DNA of 29,218 nucleotides from an uncultured Clostridia bacterium (GCA_934155265.1 CAKPGU010000019.1:1-29218), one strand, 5' to 3'; positions 15,981 to 24,647 are shown, counted from the first letter of the stretch. The notes: a model not told the origin generated them from the letters alone. Translations and numbers: made by a program.

Positions 15981-16009
15981 TTGACAAAATATGAAAAAGA
16001 AAATATAAT
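15981..16009 (+). promoter_or_regulatory. Perfect consensus sigma-A promoter
   Basis: TTGACA (15981-15986), 17-bp spacer, TATAAT (16004-16009). Transcription would begin near 16016, giving a leader of about 178 bases before the next gene. In that leader GTAAC (about 16031) and GTTAC (about 16065) with inner AAATTT segments could form a hairpin, but no known riboswitch is recognisable. This 15894-16193 gap holds only these control elements. Confidence 0.85.
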
Positions 16010-16193
16010 CATGATAAATTATATAATTTTAGTAACATAAATTTTTTCTATGAAATTTAAATCAGTTACATTTTATCAAAAGTTATAACTTAGAATCTTA
16101 TTTAGTTAAAATCAAATTTAAATTCAAATAAAATAATAGCAAATTATTTATTATAGTTTATTTATTGAGTTCAAAAATGAAGGAGGAATTATT

Positions 16194-16739
16194 ATAGAAA
16201 ATAAAGTATTAAAATTAAAAGAATTGATGAACAATGAAGATAAAGAGGTGTTAAAAAAAGTTCTTAATCAAGAATTAGATTTAGGAATAAAAGAAATTAA
16301 GTATGATAAGAATTTACAGTTGTCTAATGCCGCAGAATATGAATTTGAACTAGTAAAATGTAAAATAATTTTAGATGAGAACAAAGAAGTTGAAATGTAC
16401 TTGAAAATGATAAAAAACAATAAGATAAAGGAATCAATATTTTGCTATTGGTGTACAATTTATGAAGAAGAATTATTTAAAACTAATGATGTTGAAAGTG
16501 TAATAAATAAAGTTTTGATTACAGAATTAGACAAAACAAAATATAAAGAAACTATATTTTTAACAATTGAAAATAATAAAACACAAATATTAGAAACCGG
16601 AACTGAGGTGAATTTTATAGAGATTTCTAAATATATAGAAGAAATGAAAAATGAACAGAATCATTTTGAAAAGTTGGACAAATACTTTGAAAAGGATGAT
16701 AATTATGTGTTAATGATTGGAATAAAAATTAAGAGATAG
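16194..16739 (+). CDS. Unrecognised 181-residue protein with apparent AUA start, near Spo0A boxes
   Basis: I do not recognise a family. The protein is acidic-basic mixed, Lys/Glu/Asn-rich, with no signal peptide or membrane helix, and probably cytoplasmic; a CYWC pair occurs in the middle. The perfect SD AGGAGG (16181-16186) is seven bases before an ATA at 16194 that is in frame with the ORF. There is no ATG, GTG or TTG in this frame between the stop at 16137 and TTG 16224; that TTG and the adjoining ATG 16227 have no SD. AUU at 16191 is a second non-standard option. A consensus sigma-A promoter and two Spo0A boxes upstream suggest activity tied to the transition to sporulation. The next gene has its own promoter. 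Confidence 0.6.
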   Translation: MENKVLKLKELMNNEDKEVLKKVLNQELDLGIKEIKYDKNLQLSNAAEYEFELVKCKIILDENKEVEMYLKMIKNNKIKESIFCYWCTIYEEELFKTNDVESVINKVLITELDKTKYKETIFLTIENNKTQILETGTEVNFIEISKYIEEMKNEQNHFEKLDKYFEKDDNYVLMIGIKIKR

Positions 16740-16776
16740 AGTTGAAAATAATTACAATTTTGGGTTATGTATAATA

Positions 16777-16805
16777 TTGATTTTTTCGACAAACTTTAGT
16801 ATAAT
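16777..16805 (+). promoter_or_regulatory. Sigma-A promoter of the TSCPD gene with a Spo0A box in its spacer
   Basis: TTGATT (16777-16782) and TATAAT (16800-16805) are 17 bp apart. TTCGACA (16785-16791), a reversed Spo0A box TGTCGAA, lies between -35 and -10. Binding there should block RNA polymerase, so repression by Spo0A-phosphate is the likely outcome. Confidence 0.7.
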
Positions 16806-16834
16806 AAAGAAAATTATATAAAGGAGTGAAGAAA

Positions 16835-17086
16835 ATGGAATATATATATACACCAAAAGGTGTTTGTTCAATGCAAATGATTTTTGATATTGAAAACAAT
16901 GTAATAAAAAGTTTAAAAATCATTGGAGGATGTCCAGGAAACACTATAGGAGTATCAAGATTAGTAGTTGGTAAAACTGTAGAAGAAGTAATAGAAATGT
17001 TAAAAGGAATACCATGTGGTGCAAGAGGTACTTCATGTCCAGACCAAGTTGCAGTAGCATTAGAAGAGTATAAAAAAAATAAATAA
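16835..17086 (+). CDS. TSCPD-domain protein (TIGR03905 type)
   Basis: This 83-residue protein shows the family pattern GVCS near the N-terminus, GGCPGNTIG, and IPCGARGTSCPDQVAVAL, which contains the naming TSCPD motif and the last two of four conserved Cys. TSCPD domains also occur at the C-terminus of some ribonucleotide reductases, but the free-standing form has no established function; four Cys suggest metal binding. ATG 16835 is seven to eight bases after GGAG and is chosen over GTG 16826, which overlaps that SD. The promoter carries a Spo0A box, so it is probably expressed in growth and shut off at sporulation onset. Confidence 0.85.
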   Translation: MEYIYTPKGVCSMQMIFDIENNVIKSLKIIGGCPGNTIGVSRLVVGKTVEEVIEMLKGIPCGARGTSCPDQVAVALEEYKKNK

Positions 17087-17092
17087 AAATAA

Positions 17093-17119
17093 AGAGGTAC
17101 ACCTTTACGGTGTATCTCT
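17093..17119 (-). terminator. Terminator between convergent TSCPD and PBP genes
   Basis: AGAGGTACACC (17093-17103) and GGTGTATCTCT (17109-17119) form an 11-bp stem with one wobble pair and a five-base loop. On the minus strand it is followed by TTTATTTTTATTTATTT, so it mainly ends the PBP transcript and perhaps also the plus-strand one. Confidence 0.7.
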
Positions 17120-17132
17120 ATAATATGAAATT

Positions 17133-19049
17133 TTAATATAAATCTTTTTCAGATATATTTCCGTTACTTCCAGAATCTTTATTTCCAGTTTCTATACCCA
17201 TATAAGGTAAAATTTCAGAAAGCATTTTTCCAGCTGTAGGTGCAGCAATTTGTCCACCATTGTGATTTACCCCTTCACCTGGAGTATCTAAAATAACAAG
17301 TAAAACTATTTTGGTATTTTCAACAGGAGAAATTGCTAAAAATGAAGCAATATATCCATCAGTAGAACCGTTTATTGGTTCAGAAGTTCCTGTTTTTCCA
17401 CCTATAGAATATCCAGACATACTATCTTTAATACTATTATCATATTTAACCTTTTTTCCTGTTCCGTCTTCTACAACAGATTCCATCATTGAAGCAACTT
17501 TATCAGCAGTTTCTTTTGAAAAAACTTGACGAACTTCTTGAGTATTAAAAGTCGTAACTTCACCAGTATCTGTATTAGTGATATGGTCAACAATTTGTGG
17601 TTGTAGTAAAACTCCATCATTAGCGATACAAGCTGCAGCTGTAATCATTTGAATAGGTGTGATAGTAAAACGTTGACCAAAAGACATAGTTCCAAGTTCA
17701 TGAGGTTTAATTTTATTTATATCATAAAATATACCACCATTTTCACGTTCTCCTGAAAGTGAAATTCCTGTTTTTCCAAAAAAGTTTAAAGCTTCATAAT
17801 ATTTATAAGAACGTTCTTTGCCAATTCTTAATCCTAAATCTACAAAGGCAGGGTTGCAAGAATTTTCTAATGCTTGCCTTAAACTTTGAGCTCCATGAGA
17901 ATAAGGATATTTGTGACATTGTATTGGTCTTGATTCTCCTGGTATAGAAATAGAACCAGTGCAATTAAATGTTGTTGTGTCTGTATCTACGACATTTTCT
18001 TCTAAAGCAATTGCAGATGTGACAATTTTAAAAACAGATCCAGGTTCGTACATGTTTGTGACAGATTTTGGTTTCCACATTTTATATAATTCAGAACTCT
18101 TATCTTCAGATGAAAGAGTATCCCATGTCTTTTGTAAATATGAGTTTGGTGAATATGGAGAGTTACAATCATAATTTGGATAATCTGCCATTGCTAAAAT
18201 TTTTCCAGTTGATGGATCCATAGCAATTGTAATACCACTTTGACATTTATATTCATCAACTGCTTGTGCTAAATATTTTTCTACAATACTTTGAATATTA
18301 GAATCTATGGTTAGTGTGATATCATAACCATTTTCCGCTGCAATATATGTTTGATTAGAATTTGCTATTTCAGATTGATAAGCATCTTTTAAGCTAACTG
18401 ATTTTCCAGCAGTACCTCTAAGAAAAGAGTCCCAAGAATATTCTATTCCAGATAGTCCCTGATTATCTGTTCCAACAAATCCAACGACTGTTGAAGCTAA
18501 ACTTTTTGATGGATAAGATCGAGAGGTTGATTCTTCAAAACTAATACCAGTCGAAAATTTTAATTTGCTTTTCCAATTAGTTATTTCATCTATTTTGCTT
18601 TGTTCAACTTCAGAAGCTACAAGAAATTTTCCTGTTGAAGAATTCATATTTGAAAGTAATTCATTTGAGTCTAATTCCAAAATAGAAGCTAATCCTTGAG
18701 CTACGATACTTTTATTTGCATCATCTTTTATAAGAGATGGTTCAATATAAACTTTATCAGTATCATAACTAATAGCTAATGCATTACCTTTAGAATCATA
18801 TATGTTACCACGTTTTGCAGAAATTGTTTCAGTAAGTGTCTGTTGAGATGTAGCTAGAGTTTGTAAACGATTACCATCAACAAATTGTAAATAACCAACA
18901 CGTATGATTAATGCAATCATAAAAATTATAACTATTAGTAAAATAAAGATTATTCTTGATGGTGCAATTTTATTTGCAACATTGATATTATTTTTTTCTA
19001 TTTTCTTTTTAGGTTTTATAATTTTTTTCTTTTTATTATTTTTTTTCAT
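17133..19049 (-). CDS. Class B penicillin-binding protein (FtsI/SpoVD type transpeptidase)
   Basis: The 638-residue protein has a Lys-rich cytoplasmic start, one membrane helix (about residues 31-52), a dimerisation domain beginning with AKRGNIYDSKGNALA, and a transpeptidase domain. Active-site motifs are complete: SVFK with Ser338 and Lys341, SCN with Ser397, and KTG at Lys552. It cross-links peptidoglycan peptides at the division septum or in the spore cortex. No C-terminal PASTA repeat, common in SpoVD, is present; the tail is a short Gly/Ser/Asn segment. It is therefore unclear whether it is the vegetative FtsI or a sporulation form. It is not in the murE cluster but 6 kb away on the other strand. 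The SD GGTGA lies five bases before the ATG. Confidence 0.93.
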   Translation of the reverse strand: MKKNNKKKKIIKPKKKIEKNNINVANKIAPSRIIFILLIVIIFMIALIIRVGYLQFVDGNRLQTLATSQQTLTETISAKRGNIYDSKGNALAISYDTDKVYIEPSLIKDDANKSIVAQGLASILELDSNELLSNMNSSTGKFLVASEVEQSKIDEITNWKSKLKFSTGISFEESTSRSYPSKSLASTVVGFVGTDNQGLSGIEYSWDSFLRGTAGKSVSLKDAYQSEIANSNQTYIAAENGYDITLTIDSNIQSIVEKYLAQAVDEYKCQSGITIAMDPSTGKILAMADYPNYDCNSPYSPNSYLQKTWDTLSSEDKSSELYKMWKPKSVTNMYEPGSVFKIVTSAIALEENVVDTDTTTFNCTGSISIPGESRPIQCHKYPYSHGAQSLRQALENSCNPAFVDLGLRIGKERSYKYYEALNFFGKTGISLSGERENGGIFYDINKIKPHELGTMSFGQRFTITPIQMITAAACIANDGVLLQPQIVDHITNTDTGEVTTFNTQEVRQVFSKETADKVASMMESVVEDGTGKKVKYDNSIKDSMSGYSIGGKTGTSEPINGSTDGYIASFLAISPVENTKIVLLVILDTPGEGVNHNGGQIAAPTAGKMLSEILPYMGIETGNKDSGSNGNISEKDLY

Positions 19050-19064
19050 AATTTCACCATTCTT

Positions 19065-19093
19065 TTGTTAAAAATTTAAATATATTTTATAAT
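19065..19093 (+). promoter_or_regulatory. Probable sigma-A promoter of the comM-dprA genes
   Basis: TTGTTA (19065-19070) and consensus TATAAT (19088-19093) are 17 bp apart, about 50 bases before comM. It lies in the 92-base gap shared with the divergent PBP gene. Confidence 0.55.
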
Positions 19094-19141
19094 AAACAGT
19101 TATAAAAATCAATAAAAAACCAAAATTTTAGGAGGAAAAAC

Positions 19142-20672
19142 ATGTTATCAAAAATAAAATCAATAGTATTAAATGGACTAGATGGAAATTTAGTGGAAAT
19201 TCAGACTGATATAAGTAATGGTATTCCTGAGTTTGAGATTGTTGGATTACCAGATACGACTGTAAGAGAAGCTAAAAAAAGAATAAAAGCAGGTATAAAA
19301 AATTCGGGAATAGAATTTCCTAATAAGAAGATTTTAATTAATTTAGCTCCTGCAAATATTAGAAAAGAAGGAAGTTCTTTTGACTTAGCAATGGCTGTAC
19401 GGGATATTGATTGCTATGGGGTGTATTTCTAAAATTAATATAGAAAAAATGCCAAGTACTATTTTTATAGGAGAATTATCACTAGATGGGAAAATAAATA
19501 GAACAAATGGAGTACTTCCAATGTGCATTGAAGCAAAAGAACTTGGAATTAAGACTGTAATATTACCTAAAGCTAATGCAAATGAGGCAGTTATTATTTC
19601 TGATCTTGATATTATACCTGTTTCTACAATAGAAGAATTAGTTAAGCATTTAAATCAAGAAAAAATAATTCGTGAATTTAAAGTAACAGGAATGGAATTT
19701 GAAGAAAATTATAATATTGATTTTTCGGAAGTTAAGGGGCAAGAAAATGTAAAAAGAGCTTTGGAAATAACTGCTGCTGGAGGACATAATTGCATTATGA
19801 TAGGATGCCCAGGATCAGGAAAAACGATGATGGCGAAGAGACTTGTAACTATTTTACCGAAATTAACAATAGATGAGGCAATGGAAATTACAAAAATCCA
19901 TAGTATTTCAGGAGAATTGAAAAAAGATGGATTAGTAACGAATAGACCATTTAGAATGCCACATCATACAGTTCCAATTAGTACAATAATTGGAGGAGGA
20001 AGAATACCAAGACCAGGAGAAATAAGTTTAGCACATTGTGGAGTGTTGTTTTTGGATGAACTTACAGAATTTAATAGAAATATTTTGGAGTCGTTGAGAG
20101 AACCATTAGAAAATAGAGAAGTGACTATAAATAGATTAAGTGGAAATTATAAATATCCATGTAATTTTATGTTTATAGCAAGTATGAATCCTTGTCCATG
20201 TGGATATTATGGAGATGAAGAAAAAGAGTGTAAATGTACATCACAAGAAATACATAGATATTTAAGAAAAATAAGTGGCCCATTATTAGATAGAATAGAT
20301 ATTCAAATAGAAGTGAAAAGACCTGAATTTGAAAAAATAAATTCAAAGAGGAAAATAGAAAAATCATCTGAAATACGAAAAAGGGTTGATTATGCAAGAA
20401 AAATTCAACTAGAAAGATATAAAAAATATGGAATATATTCTAATGCAGAACTAAGTACAAAAATGATTGCAGAATTTTGCGGATTAGATGCAAAAGGAGA
20501 AGAATTGTTACAAAATGCATTTAAAAAATTTAAACTTAGTGTTAGAGCATATGAGAGGATTTTAAAAGTTGCAAGAACTATTGCAGATTTAGAAGGTAAA
20601 GAATTTATTGAATTTAAACATGTTGCAGAAGCGATTCAATATAGGTGTTTAGATAAATTTGCAAATTGGTAA
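19142..20672 (+). CDS. comM: ComM/YifB AAA+ ATPase, split by a one-base (+1) frameshift
   Basis: YifB/ComM proteins are Mg-chelatase-like AAA+ helicases; ComM helps branch migration in natural transformation. Frame one (19142-19432) gives the N-terminal domain up to SSFDLAMAV, then runs out of frame to a stop. Skipping C19400 restores the family sequence AVGILIAMGCISK and a continuous 509-residue protein, the usual length. The downstream part has Walker A GCPGSGKTMMAKR, Walker B GVLFLDELTEF, and NPCPCGYYGDEEKECKC. Apart from that one base the sequence looks fully constrained, with no other stops or gaps, so it is a very recent lesion, a sequence error, or a gene read with +1 frameshifting at GTA-CGG-G. 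dprA follows after 22 bases. Confidence 0.9.
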
Positions 20673-20694
20673 TAAAAGTAAGGAGGAATATTAA

Positions 20695-21582
20695 TTGAAG
20701 CCAATTATAATTGAATATGCAAGTAGACTATATCCCGAAAGGTTGAGAAACATAGAAAAACCACCGTCAAGATTATATGTTTTAGGTAATGTAGAAATTT
20801 TAAATGAAGTTGGAATTGCAGTAGTAGGTTCACGTACAAATACAGAATATGGTGAAAAAATGTGTAAAAAATTTGTCAAAGATCTTTTAGAATATAATAT
20901 AAATATTATTAGTGGATTAGCTTTGGGTATAGATAGTATTGCGCATAAATCATGTCTGAAAAATGGAGGAAAAACTATAGCGGTTTTACCATCAGGATTA
21001 AAAAATATATGTAAAGCTACAAATAAAATGCTAATAGAGGATATTATAAAAAATGATGGAGCTGTTATATCTGAGTATGAAAATAATATAAAAGCAGACT
21101 CGAATAAATTTCTTGAAAGAAATAGAATTGTTGCAGGATTAGGAATTGGAACATTAGTTGTAGAAGCAGGACATAGAAGCGGTACAAGTGTTACAGCAAG
21201 ATTTACAAAGCAAAATGAAAAGCCTGTATTTTGTGTACCAAGTAGTTTAGAAAATATAAAAGGTAAATTAACAAATCAATTAATTCAAAATGGTGCAAAG
21301 TTAGTTAGAAATGCGGAAGATATAATTGAGGAAATTAATAAAATTAATCCAGAGATTGAGTTTTATAAAAAAGAAATAAAAACAAAGAACTTGCATTTTG
21401 ATATTTCTCCAGAATTACTGAATGTATATAAGGAAATTACTGATATACCCAAAGATATGAATCAAATATCTAGAAAAACAGGACTTTCAATTAGTGAGGT
21501 AAATTACAAAACGATGATGTTACAACTAGAAGACAAGATAATAGAGTTGCCAGGTCAGAGATTTATTAGAAATGATAATTAA
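20695..21582 (+). CDS. dprA: DNA processing protein DprA/Smf
   Basis: DprA loads RecA onto incoming single-stranded DNA. The 295-residue protein has the Rossmann-like core: VVGSRTNTEYGEKM, IISGLALGIDSIAHKSCL, TIAVLPSGL, FLERNRIVAGLG and VVEAGHRSGTSVTA, then a C-terminal winged-helix-like domain. The start is TTG 20695, eight bases after a perfect AGGAGG (20681-20686); no ATG is available upstream in frame. The protein begins nearer the Rossmann domain than long DprA forms, lacking most of the N-terminal SAM-like region. It lies next to comM and yraN, a grouping common in bacteria. Confidence 0.94.
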   Translation: MKPIIIEYASRLYPERLRNIEKPPSRLYVLGNVEILNEVGIAVVGSRTNTEYGEKMCKKFVKDLLEYNINIISGLALGIDSIAHKSCLKNGGKTIAVLPSGLKNICKATNKMLIEDIIKNDGAVISEYENNIKADSNKFLERNRIVAGLGIGTLVVEAGHRSGTSVTARFTKQNEKPVFCVPSSLENIKGKLTNQLIQNGAKLVRNAEDIIEEINKINPEIEFYKKEIKTKNLHFDISPELLNVYKEITDIPKDMNQISRKTGLSISEVNYKTMMLQLEDKIIELPGQRFIRNDN

Positions 21583-21605
21583 AGTTGAAAGGAAATGTGG
21601 TTTAA

Positions 21606-21956
21606 ATGAATAAAAGAAAATTTGGGATAATTGGAGAGAAAATTGCACAGGATTATCTAAAAAATAAAGGCTATGAAATAATAGAAACTAATTTTTATAC
21701 AAAAAAAGGTGAAATAGATATTGTATCAAAAAAGGATAATTATATAGTCTTTGTTGAAATAAAAACTAGAAATAATCTAGAATATGGAACACCAGCTATG
21801 GCAGTAAACTTTACTAAGAAAATGCACATTAAAAATTCAGCTAAAATTTATATTCATATGAACAATTTATATGGATGTAATGTAAGGTTTGATGTGATTG
21901 AAATTATTATTAAAAATGGAAAGTGTAAAATAAATCACATTAAAAACATTATGTAA
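21606..21956 (+). CDS. YraN / UPF0102 family nuclease-like protein
   Basis: The 116-residue protein has the UPF0102 pattern: GEKIAQDYLKNKGYEIIETN, then a PD-(D/E)XK-type core GEIDIVSKKDNYIVFVEIKT with the Asp and the ExK residues. A role in DNA or RNA metabolism is suspected from the nuclease fold but not established. It follows dprA by 23 bases and is probably in the same transcript. Confidence 0.92.
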   Translation: MNKRKFGIIGEKIAQDYLKNKGYEIIETNFYTKKGEIDIVSKKDNYIVFVEIKTRNNLEYGTPAMAVNFTKKMHIKNSAKIYIHMNNLYGCNVRFDVIEIIIKNGKCKINHIKNIM

Positions 21957-21966
21957 AATATCAATA

Positions 21967-21996
21967 TTGACAAATAGGCTGAAAATTGGGTATAAT
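21967..21996 (+). promoter_or_regulatory. Sigma-A promoter of rsmA
   Basis: Consensus TTGACA (21967-21972) and consensus TATAAT (21991-21996) are 18 bp apart, 28 bases before the rsmA start codon. It begins about ten bases after the yraN stop, so a new transcription unit starts here. Confidence 0.8.
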
Positions 21997-22023
21997 TAAC
22001 AAGTAAAAGAAAGGAAATTGTTG

Positions 22024-22893
22024 ATGGAAAATATTTTAGAAGAAACAAGATATTTAATGAAAAAATATAAAATAAGGGCAAATAAAAGTCTAGGACAAAA
22101 TTTCTTAATAAATAGTGAAGTTGTAGAAAATATTGTAAATTGTAGTGAAATAACCAATGAAGATATGGTTATTGAAATAGGACCAGGACTTGGAACATTA
22201 ACTAAATATTTGTTAGATAAGGCTGGAAAAGTTCTATGTGTTGAATTAGATAGTAAGATGATAAAAATTTTGGAAGATAGATTTTCAATATATGATAATT
22301 TTGAAATAATAAATGCAGATGTATTAAAATTAAATTTAAATGATATTATATCTGAAAACAAAAAACAGGGAAAAATAAAAAATGTAAAAGTAGTTGCAAA
22401 TTTACCATATTATATTACAACTCCAATTATAATGAAATTGTTAGAAGAAAAGCTTAATATTAAAAGTATAACCGTTATGATACAAAAGGAAGTTGCAGAC
22501 AGATTGATAGAAACACCTGGTGGAAAGAACACAGGAGCAATTACATATACAGTATATTATTATTGTGATTCAGAGAAAATAATGGAAGTACCAAATAGTT
22601 CATTTATTCCAGAGCCAGAGGTTACTTCAGAAGTGATTAAATTGAATTTAAGAGATAATCCTGCTGTAAATATTGATAATCCTAAAGTAATGTTTATGAT
22701 TATTAAAAGTGCTTTTATGCAAAGGCGAAAAACTCTTTTAAATGCATTAACAAATACAAATGTCTTTTTTAATAAAGAAGAAGGACTTGAAATATTAAAA
22801 GAATTAAATTTAAATGAGAATGTTCGAGCAGAGGAATTGTCAATTGAAGATTTTGCAAATATTGCTAGAATTATAACTGAGAAGAAGAATTAA
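22024..22893 (+). CDS. rsmA: 16S rRNA dimethyladenosine transferase RsmA (KsgA)
   Basis: RsmA uses S-adenosylmethionine to dimethylate two adjacent adenosines near the 3' end of 16S rRNA during small-subunit assembly. The 289-residue protein shows KSLGQNFLIN, the SAM-binding IEIGPGLGTLT, VLCVELD, the catalytic VANLPYYITTPI, and the C-terminal SAFMQRRKTLLNAL. ATG 22024 fits the AAAGGAAA SD; two TTG codons just before it are less likely. A consensus promoter lies directly upstream. fmt follows after 43 bases, probably in the same unit. Confidence 0.96.
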   Translation: MENILEETRYLMKKYKIRANKSLGQNFLINSEVVENIVNCSEITNEDMVIEIGPGLGTLTKYLLDKAGKVLCVELDSKMIKILEDRFSIYDNFEIINADVLKLNLNDIISENKKQGKIKNVKVVANLPYYITTPIIMKLLEEKLNIKSITVMIQKEVADRLIETPGGKNTGAITYTVYYYCDSEKIMEVPNSSFIPEPEVTSEVIKLNLRDNPAVNIDNPKVMFMIIKSAFMQRRKTLLNALTNTNVFFNKEEGLEILKELNLNENVRAEELSIEDFANIARIITEKKN

Positions 22894-22936
22894 AAAAAAT
22901 ATTTTCAAAATGATGTAAAGAAAGGAATGGGATAAA

Positions 22937-23875
22937 ATGAAAATAGTATTTATGGGAACACCAGATTTTGCTAAAGAGTCATTGGAAGCTGTATATAATG
23001 CGGGACATGAAATATTAGCAGTAGTAACAAATCCTGATAGACCAAAAGGAAGAGGAATGAAATTAGTTGCATCACCAGTAAAAGAATTTGCATTAGAAAA
23101 AAATTTAAAAATATATCAACCTGAAAAAGTAAAAAATAATGTTGAATTTATAGAGGAAATAAAAAGATTTAAACCTGATGTAATATGTGTTGTAGCATAT
23201 GGAAAAATATTGCCAAAAGAAATATTAGAAATCTCTAAATTTGGTTGTATTAATGTACATGGATCATTACTTCCACAATATAGAGGAGCTGCTCCAATTC
23301 AATGGGCTGTGCTAAATGGAGATAAAACAACAGGTATAACAACAATGTATATGGATACTGGAATGGATACTGGAGATATGATTTTAAAGGAAAAAATTGA
23401 AATTGGTGAAGATGATACAACAGGAGATGTATGGGAAAAGTTATCAAAAATAGGAGCGGATTTATTAGTAAAAACCTTGAAGCAAATCGAAGAAGGAACC
23501 GCACCAAGAATTCCTCAAGGTACTGATTTTTCAATGGCACCAATGTTAGATAAAGAAATGTCTAAAATAGATTGGGAAAACAAAGATGCGAAACAAATTA
23601 AAAATCTTGTTAGAGGATTAAATCCAATAATGGGAACATATTCATATTTAGATGGTAAAAAAATCAAATTTTGGAAAGTTGATGTTTTACAGGAGGAAGA
23701 TTCTAGTGTTGAAAATGGAACAGTTATAAAAGCTGATAGCAAAGAAGGATTATATATAAAAGCAAAAAATGGTATTATAAAAGTACTAGAAATACAAGGT
23801 GAAAATGCTAAAAAAATGAATATTCAGGATTTCTTAAGAGGAAATAAAATCGAGATTGGAAGTAAATTTGAATAA
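22937..23875 (+). CDS. fmt: Methionyl-tRNA formyltransferase
   Basis: Fmt transfers a formyl group from 10-formyltetrahydrofolate to initiator Met-tRNA. The 312-residue protein has the N-terminal FMGTPDFAKESLEA, the folate-binding and catalytic region INVHGSLLPQYRGAAPIQWA, MDTGMDTGD with the catalytic Asp, and the C-terminal tRNA-binding beta-barrel. The usual partner def (peptide deformylase) is not adjacent; rsmA lies upstream and dps downstream. The SD AAAGGAATGGG is well placed. Confidence 0.97.
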   Translation: MKIVFMGTPDFAKESLEAVYNAGHEILAVVTNPDRPKGRGMKLVASPVKEFALEKNLKIYQPEKVKNNVEFIEEIKRFKPDVICVVAYGKILPKEILEISKFGCINVHGSLLPQYRGAAPIQWAVLNGDKTTGITTMYMDTGMDTGDMILKEKIEIGEDDTTGDVWEKLSKIGADLLVKTLKQIEEGTAPRIPQGTDFSMAPMLDKEMSKIDWENKDAKQIKNLVRGLNPIMGTYSYLDGKKIKFWKVDVLQEEDSSVENGTVIKADSKEGLYIKAKNGIIKVLEIQGENAKKMNIQDFLRGNKIEIGSKFE

Positions 23876-23919
23876 AAAAATTAAACTCGTACATAATGTA
23901 TTTGAAAGAGAGGTACGTT

Positions 23920-24357
23920 ATGGTAGAAATAGTAAAATGCTTAAATGAATTTTTAAGCGACTTAGAAGTATTTAATGTTAAATTACAGAATTATCACTGG
24001 AATGTTACTGGAAAAGGTTTTTTTGTTACACATGAAAAATTAGAAGAATATTATGATGAAATAAGAGAACAAATTGATGAAATTGCAGAACATATTTTAG
24101 CATTAGGACATCAACCATTAGGGACAATGAAGGATTTTATGAGTAATTCTGAAATTCAAGAAGCACAAAATGAGAAAATAAAAAGCTTAGAAATAATAAA
24201 AGTTTTAATACAAGATATACAGATATTGGATAAGAAGGCTCATCAAATAAAACAGGAAGCAGAAAAGAATTCATGTTATGCAACATCATCAATGATTGAT
24301 AATTATTTGAGTAATTATACAAAAAAATTATGGATGTTAAATGAAATGCTTAAATAA
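23920..24357 (+). CDS. dps: Dps-family ferritin-like protein
   Basis: Dps oxidises ferrous iron with hydrogen peroxide inside a 12-subunit shell and protects DNA. The 145-residue protein has NYHWNVTGKGFF and the ferroxidase residues His26, His38, Asp53 and Glu57, whose spacing (12, 27 and 31 residues from the first) is exactly that of known Dps. I start at ATG 23920 after GAGAGGT; an earlier in-frame ATG at 23896 adds eight non-conserved residues. There is no Lys-rich tail, so DNA binding is not assured. It may be read from the rsmA-fmt transcript, 44 bases after fmt; no own promoter or PerR box was seen. Confidence 0.92.
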   Translation: MVEIVKCLNEFLSDLEVFNVKLQNYHWNVTGKGFFVTHEKLEEYYDEIREQIDEIAEHILALGHQPLGTMKDFMSNSEIQEAQNEKIKSLEIIKVLIQDIQILDKKAHQIKQEAEKNSCYATSSMIDNYLSNYTKKLWMLNEMLK

Positions 24358-24369
24358 ATCATAAAAAAT

Positions 24370-24411
24370 AAAATCACTTAATAAATATAATTAAGTGATT
24401 TTTTATTTTTA
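24370..24411 (+). terminator. Strong terminator after dps
   Basis: AAAATCACTTAAT (24370-24382) pairs with ATTAAGTGATTTT (24390-24402), a perfect 13-bp stem, followed by T-rich sequence to 24411. Confidence 0.9.
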
Positions 24412-24515
24412 GAATGACAATAAATTGTTACTATTTACGACTTATAAATTTTTAAATACAGATATTAATTATAATAAGAAATTAAAGAAAAATTGAAAAT
24501 TTTTCTTATTTGTTC

Positions 24516-24544
24516 TATACAAAAATAAAATTTAGTTATATAAT
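24516..24544 (+). promoter_or_regulatory. Possible sigma-A promoter of the murE cluster
   Basis: TATACA (24516-24521, four of six consensus bases) and consensus TATAAT (24539-24544) are 17 bp apart, about 100 bases before murE. The leader would include the repeat at 24584-24636. The rest of the 290-base gap after dps is AT-rich with nothing else recognisable. Confidence 0.5.
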
Positions 24545-24583
24545 GTAAACGATTATGTAAAAAAATACAATAAAAAAGAACAA

Positions 24584-24636
24584 GGGTGTCCCCAATGGTA
24601 AAAAAAATTACCATTAGTGGGTGTCCCCAATGGTAA
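24584..24636. repeat. Double GGGTGTCCCCAATGGTAA repeat abutting the murE SD
   Basis: GGGTGTCCCCAATGGTAA occurs identically at 24584-24601 and 24619-24636, with an inverted TTACCATT (24608-24615) between. TTACCATT can pair with the AATGGTAA on either side, so two exclusive hairpins are possible. The second copy runs straight into the murE SD AAAGGAGG (24635-24642). The unit is a variant of the one that builds the 10621-10924 palindrome. Confidence 0.85.
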
Positions 24637-24647
24637 AGGAGGATAAA

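Noticed and set aside
16016..16193. Riboswitch in the long leader of the unknown gene
   Set aside because: Only simple AT-rich inverted segments are visible; no conserved riboswitch core could be recognised.
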